A stretch of DNA of 6,702 nt. Origin: Bacteroidales bacterium. Its GTDB lineage: Bacteria; Bacteroidota; Bacteroidia; Bacteroidales; UBA10428. A program made the position numbers and the translations under genes. Below, one piece after another: positions 1 through 6,495 of this stretch (positions are counted from its first letter, which is position 1; each line of letters starts with the position of its first letter). The stretch is taken from NCBI GenBank assembly GCA_016935595.1, contig JAFGQQ010000336.1, positions 1 through 6,702 on the forward strand, given 5' to 3'. The notes beneath the pieces are model-generated. The model searched no databases. It was not told the DNA's origin and saw nothing but the letters and a program-made list of their open reading frames with translations.

Positions 1-2168
1 ACGTTTTCGACATTATACCTTGCCCATGTATTGCTTATGCCTACTTTAATTGTTAATGCTTCAGAAGGTAATTGCTCAAACATGTATTCATCGGTCCAGT
101 CATCGCCGATGCCCATAATAAAATCATATTTATCGCGGCCAATTACTTTTAAAGCAGCTTTACCTTTATTGACACCGCTATTTTTTATTTCAATTACTTT
201 ATTGCCTTCAAGAATTTCGAGATTGAGGTTTGCTGTAAATGAGGTCAATTCATCTTTTAATTCAATTGCCCCCCTGGCACCAAGTTCAGGATCGGCTTTA
301 CGAAAATGCCAAACCAGTGAATAATTTTTTTCTTCAATAAAACTGCCAGGTATATTATCAACGTACATTTCAATTCCCGGCCTTACAGTTTCTTTCCATT
401 CATTATCAAGGGGTTCTATTAATTCCCATTCTTGTCCTATTTTTTTTATCCAAACGCCATGTTCGGCAATTAATGTATATTTACGGCTGTTAAACCAGTT
501 ATTTAATGAACCTTTATCCCTTCCACTAATAAGCACAAGTTTGTTTAAAGGGTCTTTTGAAAGAATATCGAGAAGGTTAAATAATTCATCATCTGGAAAA
601 GCCTGTTCAGGTTTGCTTTTAAATCCAACAAGTGTTCCGTCATAATCAAGAAAGATGATACGTTTTTTTGCCTGTTTATAGTTATTTATAACCAAATTTT
701 CAATATCTGAATTCATCTTCTTTGATAACAGCAAATTCCTCCTGGCCTCAACGCTGCTTATAGCTTGCAGAAAACTGTTTGCCCATTTATTTATATTATA
801 TCTTTTTAACCTGTCCTGCATAATAATGTTACGCTCAATTTGCTCATTTTCAGGCATCTCAACAGCTTGTTTAATAGCATCTGCAATATCATCAAAACAG
901 TTAGGGTTAATAATTAATGCTTCGCTCATTTCTTTAGCAACACCGGCCATTTCACTTAAAATAAGCACCCCTTTCTTTTTAGGACGGCAGGCAATATATT
1001 CCTTTGCAACAAGGTTCATTCCGTCGCGAATTGGTGTAATAAGGGCTATATCTCCGGTAATATAAAGTTCAACAAGGTCTTCGAAAGAAAATGACCTGTA
1101 AAAATACCAGACCGGGGTCCAGTTAATTGTAGAATACTTACCGTTAATATATCCGACCAATTCATCAACCTCGCTCTTCATTTTCTGATATTGGTCAACG
1201 TTAGTCCTTGAAGGCACACATATCATAAACAGTGAGATTTTCCCGATATATTCCGGATATTTTTCAAAAAAATATTCAAAAGCTTGCAAGCGCTGAGCAA
1301 TTCCTTTTGTATAATCGAGCCTGTCGATAGACAAAACCAATTTTCTACCTGGAACCAGCTTTAAATGATTTTCAAGGTCTTGTTGCATAGGCGATTTCTC
1401 TTTATTCTGCCTTAGTCCCTGTTCAATTGCATAATCGCGAAAACGCTCATAATCGATACCCATTGGAAAAGAATCGGCTTTAATAATGCGATTATCAACT
1501 GTTATAAGGTTAAAACTAATATCATACCCAAAAAGCCTTCTTACCGAACTTAAAAAATGCCTTTCGTAATCAAAAGTATGAAATCCAATAAGATCAGCTC
1601 CTAAAAGGCCATTTACAATTTCATCGCGCCAGGGAAGAGTCCTTAGAATTTCAAATGAAGGAAAAGGAATATGAAGAAAGAAGCCTATTAAATATTCCGG
1701 TTTAATTTTCTTGATCATATCAGGCACTAATTGCAAATGATAATCGTGTATCCATATAATATCACCTTCCTTCAAATTTTCAATTACTATCTTCGCAAAC
1801 AAAGCATTCACCTTTTGATAGGCATCCCAAAAACGGTTTTCATATTCAACATACTGCATAAAATAATGGTATAAAGGCCATATAGTGCGGTTACTAAATC
1901 CTTCATAATAATCTTCATAATCGGTTTGATCAAGATAAACAGGTTTGCACCGGTAACCCAGTAATATATCATCTATTTCATTTTTTTGCTTTTCCGATAT
2001 CTGATCGATATTTATACCGGGCCATCCAATCCATAAACTATCGTAATTTTCAGAAACCGATTTCATACCGGTAGCTAAGCCCCCTACACTGGGAACAACA
2101 TACAGCTTGTTGCTTTCAATTGTTATATTTACCGGCAGCCTGTTAGATACAATAATTACGCGTTTCAT
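1..2168 (-). CDS. Bifunctional trehalose-6-phosphate synthase/phosphatase (OtsA-OtsB fusion), 3' end cut by window edge
   Basis: Makes trehalose in the cytoplasm: a GT20 synthase domain joins UDP-glucose to glucose-6-phosphate, and a HAD-type phosphatase domain then removes the phosphate. Hand translation from the ATG at 2168 gives 722 codons with no stop. Synthase part, about residues 1-470: SNRLPV at 8-13, VGGLATG at 28-34, IWIHDYHL at 138-145, FFLHIPFP at 163-170, and SIDRLDYTKG at 280-289, where R283 and K288 match the phosphate-binding Arg/Lys pair of E. coli OtsA; DGMNLVAKE lies at 382-390. Phosphatase part, from about 500: FLDYDGTL at 506-513 (nucleophile D508, acid D510), LISGR at 546-550, GVNKGKA at 665-671 (K668), GDDWTDE at 688-694. 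The window ends just after IKVG...ARYNV, normally close to the C-terminus, so probably only about 10-25 residues are missing. All catalytic motifs of both domains look intact. It is transcribed divergently from the GH15 gene. The start is chosen because MKRVIIVSNRLP is the standard N-terminus of the family; no Shine-Dalgarno precedes it. Confidence 0.96.
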   Translation of the reverse strand, partial: MKRVIIVSNRLPVNITIESNKLYVVPSVGGLATGMKSVSENYDSLWIGWPGINIDQISEKQKNEIDDILLGYRCKPVYLDQTDYEDYYEGFSNRTIWPLYHYFMQYVEYENRFWDAYQKVNALFAKIVIENLKEGDIIWIHDYHLQLVPDMIKKIKPEYLIGFFLHIPFPSFEILRTLPWRDEIVNGLLGADLIGFHTFDYERHFLSSVRRLFGYDISFNLITVDNRIIKADSFPMGIDYERFRDYAIEQGLRQNKEKSPMQQDLENHLKLVPGRKLVLSIDRLDYTKGIAQRLQAFEYFFEKYPEYIGKISLFMICVPSRTNVDQYQKMKSEVDELVGYINGKYSTINWTPVWYFYRSFSFEDLVELYITGDIALITPIRDGMNLVAKEYIACRPKKKGVLILSEMAGVAKEMSEALIINPNCFDDIADAIKQAVEMPENEQIERNIIMQDRLKRYNINKWANSFLQAISSVEARRNLLLSKKMNSDIENLVINNYKQAKKRIIFLDYDGTLVGFKSKPEQAFPDDELFNLLDILSKDPLNKLVLISGRDKGSLNNWFNSRKYTLIAEHGVWIKKIGQEWELIEPLDNEWKETVRPGIEMYVDNIPGSFIEEKNYSLVWHFRKADPELGARGAIELKDELTSFTANLNLEILEGNKVIEIKNSGVNKGKAALKVIGRDKYDFIMGIGDDWTDEYMFEQLPSEALTIKVGISNTWARYNVEN

Positions 2169-2171
2169 TTA

Positions 2172-2202
2172 TTGACTATATTTATTTTATTTTGTACTTT
2201 CG
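2172..2202 (+). promoter_or_regulatory. Possible Bacteroidota-type promoter for the GH15 gene
   Basis: TTG (2172-2174), a 20-bp spacer, then TACTTTCG (2195-2202), one mismatch from TAnnTTTG. Transcription would begin near 2209, giving a leader of about 60 nt. If both this and the opposing candidate are real, the two promoters would face each other and share a start region near 2209, so they could interfere. Chance matches are common in this base composition. Confidence 0.3.
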
Positions 2203-2207
2203 GATTA

Positions 2208-2220
2208 TTAACCTATAAAG
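2208..2220 (+). repeat. Copy 1 of a 13-bp motif shared by two upstream regions
   Basis: TTAACCTATAAAG here matches TTAACCTATATAG at 4169-4181 in 12 of 13 positions. It lies just downstream of the predicted -7 element of the GH15 gene and overlaps the predicted -7 element of the opposing TPS-TPP gene. That placement would suit an operator for a common regulator, but it is not a clear palindrome and only two copies were noticed in the window. Confidence 0.35.
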
Positions 2221-2243
2221 TTACAATTTTATATGTTAAACAA
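2216..2243 (-). promoter_or_regulatory. Possible Bacteroidota-type promoter for the TPS-TPP gene
   Basis: On the minus strand a TTG (2243-2241) is followed after 17 bp by TAACTTTA (2223-2216), which differs from the Bacteroidota -7 consensus TAnnTTTG only in its last base. Transcription would start near 2209, leaving a leader of about 40 nt before the ATG at 2168. Seen: the two elements and their spacing. Inferred: that they are used. In such AT-rich DNA, chance matches are common. Confidence 0.35.
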
Positions 2244-2269
2244 AAAGTATTACATATAACTCTAATAAT

Positions 2270-4084
2270 ATGGACAATTTAGATTATGGGCTAATAGGAA
2301 ACGGGCAAAGCGCAGCGCTTGTATCCAAAACAGGGGCAATTGAATGGTGTTGTTTGCCGGCATTTAACTCAACGTCAATTTTTGCTAAATTACTCGATAA
2401 TATTAAAGGAGGCAGTTTTGAAATAATAGTTAGTAGTAATTACACAATCAGGCAATCGTATATTTCAAAAACAAACATTCTTGTTACTACTTACACAAAA
2501 GGTAAAAATTCATTTGAAGTGGTTGATTTTATGCCACGATATAAAAATGAAGACAGGCAGCTTTATTATCCGCCAGATATTTTGCGGTTTATTATTCATA
2601 AATCAGGCAATCCAAAATTCAAGGTACTATATAACCCAAAATTGGAATATGCAAAACATCCAACCTATTCGGTAATTGAAGATGACTATATTAAAAGCTA
2701 CACCAAAAAAGGGATATATGATTCAATCTATTTATATACCAGTTACGACAAAAAAAAAATACTGAAAAAAGAAATAATTGAAATAACAGGGCCCGGCTTT
2801 TTTCTTTTAAGTTATAACCAGAAAATACTAAAGCAAACTATTGAACGCTCTTACCTTAAATTACAACGCACTAAAGTATATTGGCTAAACTGGAGCGAAC
2901 GGACTAAAAAATTTAAAAAGTATAATAACGAAATAATCCGTAGCGCATTAACATTAAAACTTTTAAGCTATGATAAAACAGGGGCTATTTTGGCTGCAGT
3001 TACAACATCTTTGCCTGAAACAATTGGGGAAATAAGAAACTGGGATTACAGGTTTTGCTGGATAAGGGACTCATCAATGGTTGTTAAAATTATGACCCAA
3101 CTCGGCCATTCGAATATGGCTTCACGTTATCTCGATTTTATTATTGACATTATTCCCGAAAAACACCAAAAAATTCAAATTATGTATGGTATTGACAGGG
3201 AAAAAAAGTTAACAGAAAAAATACTTGATTATTTCCAGGGATACGCAAATTCAAAACCGGTAAGGGTAGGCAACGATGCTTATAAACAAAAGCAAAATGA
3301 TATATACGGGGTGTTAATGGATGCTGTTTACCAGCAATTTGTTTTATTTGAAACCACGCTCCAGAATAGCGAAACATTATGGACAATAACCAGAGGCATA
3401 GTAAGAATTGTTGAAACAAACTGGCTTAAACCCGATAGGGGCATTTGGGAGATACGAAGTGTAAACAAGCATTTTACTTTCTCTAAAGTATTATGCTGGG
3501 TGGCTATTGACAGGGCAATTAAAATTGCCCAATTAATTGATATGAAAGATTATGTTCCGGAATGGTTGCGCCTGCGTGAGACTATTAAAGAAAATATTTA
3601 CAAGAATGCCTGGAATGAAAAAATAAAAGCCTTTACTCAATCTTATGGATCTGGTGATATGGATGCGGCTAACCTGCTAATGGAACCTCTTGGATTTATT
3701 GATGCAAAGGATGAAAAATATATCCAGACTGTAAAAAGAATCCAACTGGAATTATGCGTTGATGGACTAATGTACCGGTATAAAAACAGCGACGATTTTG
3801 GCAAACCTTCTTCATCTTTTACAATTTGCACGTTCTGGCTAATTAACAGTTTATATAAAACCGGACAAAAAGAAGAAGCAATTCAATTGTTTGAAAAATT
3901 ACTTACATACAGTAATCACCTGGGGTTGTTTAGTGAAGATATTGATTTTAAAACAAAACGGTTATTGGGAAATTTTCCACAAGCATATTCTCACCTGGCA
4001 CTTATCGAAACTGCAATAAATTTATCGGAAGGAGAAATTACAACTGAAGAAAAAATAAAGGAAGCAATTAAATTACCTGTATAA
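2270..4084 (+). CDS. Glycoside hydrolase family 15 protein (glucoamylase/trehalase-like), cytoplasmic
   Basis: Inverting exo-acting alpha-glucosidase of family GH15, whose bacterial members include glucoamylases, glucodextranases and trehalases. The 604-residue length is normal for the bacterial type. An N-terminal beta-sandwich-like domain (about 1-215) opens with YGLIGNGQSAALV (6-18); the (alpha/alpha)6 catalytic barrel (about 220-590) carries NWDYRFCWIRD (257-267), RPVRVGN-type PVRVGN (330-335), GIWEIR with the probable general acid E394, LFSED with the probable base E556, and GNFPQAYSH (567-575). Both catalytic glutamates are present. There is no signal peptide, so the substrate should be intracellular; with a trehalose synthase on the other side of the intergenic region and a TreT-like gene downstream, trehalase is the most likely activity, while maltooligosaccharide or glycogen-fragment hydrolysis remains possible. 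Oddities: the family's usual F-D-S after the first Trp is F-N-S here (N33), and a run of ten A lies at codons 161-164. The start is the first ATG and places the family N-terminus at residue 6. Confidence 0.93.
   Translation: MDNLDYGLIGNGQSAALVSKTGAIEWCCLPAFNSTSIFAKLLDNIKGGSFEIIVSSNYTIRQSYISKTNILVTTYTKGKNSFEVVDFMPRYKNEDRQLYYPPDILRFIIHKSGNPKFKVLYNPKLEYAKHPTYSVIEDDYIKSYTKKGIYDSIYLYTSYDKKKILKKEIIEITGPGFFLLSYNQKILKQTIERSYLKLQRTKVYWLNWSERTKKFKKYNNEIIRSALTLKLLSYDKTGAILAAVTTSLPETIGEIRNWDYRFCWIRDSSMVVKIMTQLGHSNMASRYLDFIIDIIPEKHQKIQIMYGIDREKKLTEKILDYFQGYANSKPVRVGNDAYKQKQNDIYGVLMDAVYQQFVLFETTLQNSETLWTITRGIVRIVETNWLKPDRGIWEIRSVNKHFTFSKVLCWVAIDRAIKIAQLIDMKDYVPEWLRLRETIKENIYKNAWNEKIKAFTQSYGSGDMDAANLLMEPLGFIDAKDEKYIQTVKRIQLELCVDGLMYRYKNSDDFGKPSSSFTICTFWLINSLYKTGQKEEAIQLFEKLLTYSNHLGLFSEDIDFKTKRLLGNFPQAYSHLALIETAINLSEGEITTEEKIKEAIKLPV
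2750..2759 (+). repeat. Run of ten A inside the GH15 gene
   Basis: Ten consecutive A encode K161-K163 and the first base of I164. One A fewer would give a stop two codons after the lysines; one A more would reach a TGA about eight codons later. Either change removes the whole catalytic barrel with E394 and E556. Such runs are prone to replication and transcription slippage. Confidence 0.6.
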
Positions 4085-4138
4085 TAAAGCTTTTGGAAAA
4101 TGGTTTATAATAAAATAATAAAAAAACCTGCTTTTAAC

Positions 4139-4167
4139 TTGCCTGTCAATAAATTAGTTTATATTTT
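4139..4167 (+). promoter_or_regulatory. Possible Bacteroidota-type promoter for the GT4-kinase pair
   Basis: TTG (4139-4141), an 18-bp spacer, then TATATTTT (4160-4167) followed by G, one mismatch from TAnnTTTG. Transcription would start near 4174, about 35 nt before the ATG at 4209. The 124-bp gap after the GH15 gene, with no obvious terminator hairpin, would allow both read-through from upstream and an independent start here. Confidence 0.4.
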
Positions 4168-4168
4168 G

Positions 4169-4181
4169 TTAACCTATATAG
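4169..4181 (+). repeat. Copy 2 of the 13-bp shared upstream motif
   Basis: TTAACCTATATAG matches the copy at 2208-2220 in 12 of 13 positions. It begins one base after the -7-like element, over the expected transcription start of the GT4 gene. Confidence 0.35.
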
Positions 4182-4208
4182 AATTTAAACCATTTAAAAC
4201 TATATAAT

Positions 4209-5519
4209 ATGTTTAGCAGTGAGAGTACGCGATTTTTGGAAAAAAATGAAGCTTTGGGATTTATTGATATTAACTTATATTCTGAAATAATTGGTAAAGA
4301 AAAAATAAAATACCTGGAAAGTCTGTCTTCAGTTTTACAAGACAAAGAATGGGCTCATGTAAATTCCACTTTTAGCGGTGGAGGAGTAGCTGAGATGTTG
4401 AAAAGCGTTGTTCCAATTGCAAAAGGTTTGGGAATTAATACTAAATGGTATTGTATTGAAGGAGGGGATGATTTTTATTCCATTACAAAACGTTTTCACA
4501 ACATCATTCAGGGCGTTGACCAAAAATTTACTCTTGAAGACTTATTTGAAACATACATAAAAACAAATAAAGCAAATTTTAGAAATATCGAAATTAATGA
4601 AGATTTTGCGGTTGTGCATGACCCTCAACCATGTGCATCTATTGTGCATGGCCATTATACTGGCAAAACAGTTTGGCGATGCCATATTGATACTTCCGAA
4701 GCAAATGAAATGATCTGGAATTTTTTGCTGCCTTATATCAATAATTATGATAGTGTTATATTTTCGATGAAAGAATTCGTTAAGGAAGGAATTAAAAAAC
4801 CTGTTTATCAAATTACACCCTCAATTGACCCACTAACCAAAAAAAACAGGCAACGAACAAAAAAAGAGGCATTAGAAACTCTTAACGATCTGTTTAAACA
4901 AAATAACATCGATCCTGAACGACCAATATTATTAGCAGTTTCGCGCTATGATATTCATAAAAACCAGGAAACGATTATAAAATCGTTTAAAAAATTAAAA
5001 AAAGATAAATCCGTTAAAAAACTTAATCCCCAACTGATTATAGTTGGAAATTCAGCTACTGATGATCCTGAAGGCATTGATTTTTATAAAAAAATTCTAA
5101 AAGAAATTGATGGAGATAAAGATATGTTCCCTTTGTTAAACATTCCCGACAATGATGAAAATATTGGTGCATTAATGAAACTGGCTGTTGCTTTTATTCA
5201 CATTTCGACAAAAGAAGGTTTCGGGCTTGTTGTGTCTGAAGCTTTATGGCAGGGAACACCGGTTATTGGAAGTAATGTAGGAGGCATTGTATTACAGATT
5301 ATTCCGTCCAAAACAGGTTTTTTAGTCGAACCATTCGATATTGAAAGGATTGCCGGTTTTGCGAAATATTTATTATTAAATAATCAAGAACGCGATAAAA
5401 TTGGAATTCAAGCTGTTGAACATGTAAGGGATAATTTCTTAATAACCAGTTTGGTTGAAAAATATATTAAATTAATGCGGTTTTTATTAGGCACTGATTT
5501 TCCCTATTTTAGAATTTAA
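4209..5519 (+). CDS. GT4 glycosyltransferase, TreT-like (trehalose glycosyltransferring synthase)
   Basis: Probable retaining GT-B glycosyltransferase of family GT4. TreT enzymes interconvert NDP-glucose plus glucose with trehalose plus NDP, without a phosphorylated intermediate. Family marks in the 436 residues: HVNSTFSGGGVAEML at 50-64, TKRFHN at 93-98, VVHDPQP at 135-141, RCHIDTS at 157-163 and PSIDP at 204-208, which together resemble archaeal and bacterial TreT rather than generic GT4 proteins. The C-terminal nucleotide-sugar half has VSRYDIHKN at 244-252 (R246 and K251, the usual donor-phosphate contacts) and EGFGLVVSEAL at 336-346, the E-x7-E motif with E336 and E344. No signal peptide or membrane segment, so it is cytoplasmic. 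It follows the GH15 gene by 124 bp and precedes the kinase by 40 bp, likely co-transcribed with the latter. The start is the ATG after an A/T-only stretch with no Shine-Dalgarno. The donor nucleotide cannot be read from the sequence, and a different acceptor, such as fructose, is possible given the kinase neighbour. Family call firm, trehalose specificity probable. Confidence 0.88.
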   Translation: MFSSESTRFLEKNEALGFIDINLYSEIIGKEKIKYLESLSSVLQDKEWAHVNSTFSGGGVAEMLKSVVPIAKGLGINTKWYCIEGGDDFYSITKRFHNIIQGVDQKFTLEDLFETYIKTNKANFRNIEINEDFAVVHDPQPCASIVHGHYTGKTVWRCHIDTSEANEMIWNFLLPYINNYDSVIFSMKEFVKEGIKKPVYQITPSIDPLTKKNRQRTKKEALETLNDLFKQNNIDPERPILLAVSRYDIHKNQETIIKSFKKLKKDKSVKKLNPQLIIVGNSATDDPEGIDFYKKILKEIDGDKDMFPLLNIPDNDENIGALMKLAVAFIHISTKEGFGLVVSEALWQGTPVIGSNVGGIVLQIIPSKTGFLVEPFDIERIAGFAKYLLLNNQERDKIGIQAVEHVRDNFLITSLVEKYIKLMRFLLGTDFPYFRI

Positions 5520-5559
5520 TTTTTTAGCAATTCTTATAAAAGAAAAATTACTTTTAAAA

Positions 5560-6495
5560 ATGGGGAAAAAAATATATACAATTGGCGAAACAGTACTTGA
5601 TGTTATTTTTAATAATAACGAGCCAGAAACTGCAAAACCTGGAGGATCGGCCTTAAATACTTCTGTTTCACTGGGCAGGGTGGGTTTGCCGGTTTCTTTT
5701 ATTTCGGAATGGGGAAATGATAAAGTTGGAAATTTAATACATTTGTTTCTTAAAGCGAACCATGTTAATACCAATTATGTTTATCGTTTTTCTGAAGGGC
5801 AATCGGCTCTGGCATTAGCATTTCTCGATAAAAACAGGGATGCATCCTACAATTTTTATAAAAAATTTCCGGAAAAACGTTTACAAATTGAACCTCCGGA
5901 AATAAATGAAAACGATATAATTTTATACAGTTCTTTTTATGCTATAACCAAAGAAATAAGGCCTAAATTGATTGAAATACTCCAAACGGCAAAAAAAGCA
6001 AATGCAATTTTAATCTATGACCCAAATTTCAGAAAAGCACATGCCGATGAATTGCCAAACCTTAAAGATTATATTCTTGAAAATATTTCCTTTGCTGATA
6101 TTGTAAGAGGTTCGAACGAGGATTTTAACAACATTTTTGAGACAACTACACCTGAGGCTGCATACCAGGAAGTTAAAAAAGCAGGTTGTAAGGCCCTCAT
6201 TTATACTGCAAATAAAAATGAAGTTACCATTATGGCTGAAAATTATGATAAACAATATTCAGTTCCTGTAATAAAACCGGTTAGTACAATTGGGGCAGGC
6301 GATAATTTTAACGCAGGAATAATTTATGGATTGTTTAAAAATAACATTTCAAAATTACAATTGAATTCAAATAGTGATATATATTGGGATGAAATTATAA
6401 ATTACGGGATTCAATTTGCAGGCGATGTTTGTTTAAGTTATGAAAATTATATATCTGAAATATTTGCAAAAAAATATAGATTAAGAACCAAGTGA
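5560..6495 (+). CDS. PfkB-family carbohydrate kinase (fructokinase-like)
   Basis: ATP-dependent sugar kinase of the ribokinase/PfkB fold, 311 residues, a normal length. Seen: IGETVLD at 8-14, the first PfkB signature around PGGSALNTSVSLGRVG (27-42) where the sugar binds, YDPNFR at 153-158 (as in many fructokinases and KDG kinases), and the second signature STIGAGDNFNAG at 242-253 with the catalytic base D248 and anion-hole glycines. All key residues are present. Fructokinase is the closest match by motif feel, but PfkB substrates are hard to predict; glucose, fructose or a nucleoside are all possible. The gene starts 40 bp after the GT4 stop and is probably its operon partner, so a hexose made or consumed by the GT4 or GH15 enzyme is a sensible substrate. 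The start is the only ATG that keeps the first beta strand (KKIYTIGE) intact; the leader is A/T-rich with no Shine-Dalgarno. The 3' end overlaps the convergent minus-strand gene by 15 bp. Confidence 0.9.
   Translation: MGKKIYTIGETVLDVIFNNNEPETAKPGGSALNTSVSLGRVGLPVSFISEWGNDKVGNLIHLFLKANHVNTNYVYRFSEGQSALALAFLDKNRDASYNFYKKFPEKRLQIEPPEINENDIILYSSFYAITKEIRPKLIEILQTAKKANAILIYDPNFRKAHADELPNLKDYILENISFADIVRGSNEDFNNIFETTTPEAAYQEVKKAGCKALIYTANKNEVTIMAENYDKQYSVPVIKPVSTIGAGDNFNAGIIYGLFKNNISKLQLNSNSDIYWDEIINYGIQFAGDVCLSYENYISEIFAKKYRLRTK

Noticed and set aside
31..1065. Plus-strand open frames at 31-324 and 826-1065
   Set aside because: They lie antisense to the TPS-TPP coding sequence, whose frame carries all catalytic motifs of both domains; their products show no recognisable features.
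3180..3831. Minus-strand open frames inside the GH15 gene
   Set aside because: Shadows of the GH15 catalytic barrel coding sequence, without their own start context or protein-like motifs.
4183..4198. Direct repeat of ATTTAAA with 9-bp period upstream of the GT4 gene
   Set aside because: Seven A/T bases only; expected by chance in this AT-rich spacer.
4335..4811. Minus-strand open frames inside the GT4 gene
   Set aside because: Antisense to highly conserved TreT motifs; no independent support.
5517..5550. Inverted repeat TAATTTTT / AAAAATTA between the GT4 and kinase genes as a terminator
   Set aside because: The stem is made only of A-T pairs with an 18-nt loop, so it would be weak, and such matches are expected by chance in this composition. 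The 40-bp gap favours co-transcription.
6010..6255. Minus-strand open frame inside the kinase gene
   Set aside because: Shadow of the PfkB coding sequence just before its catalytic GAGD motif.
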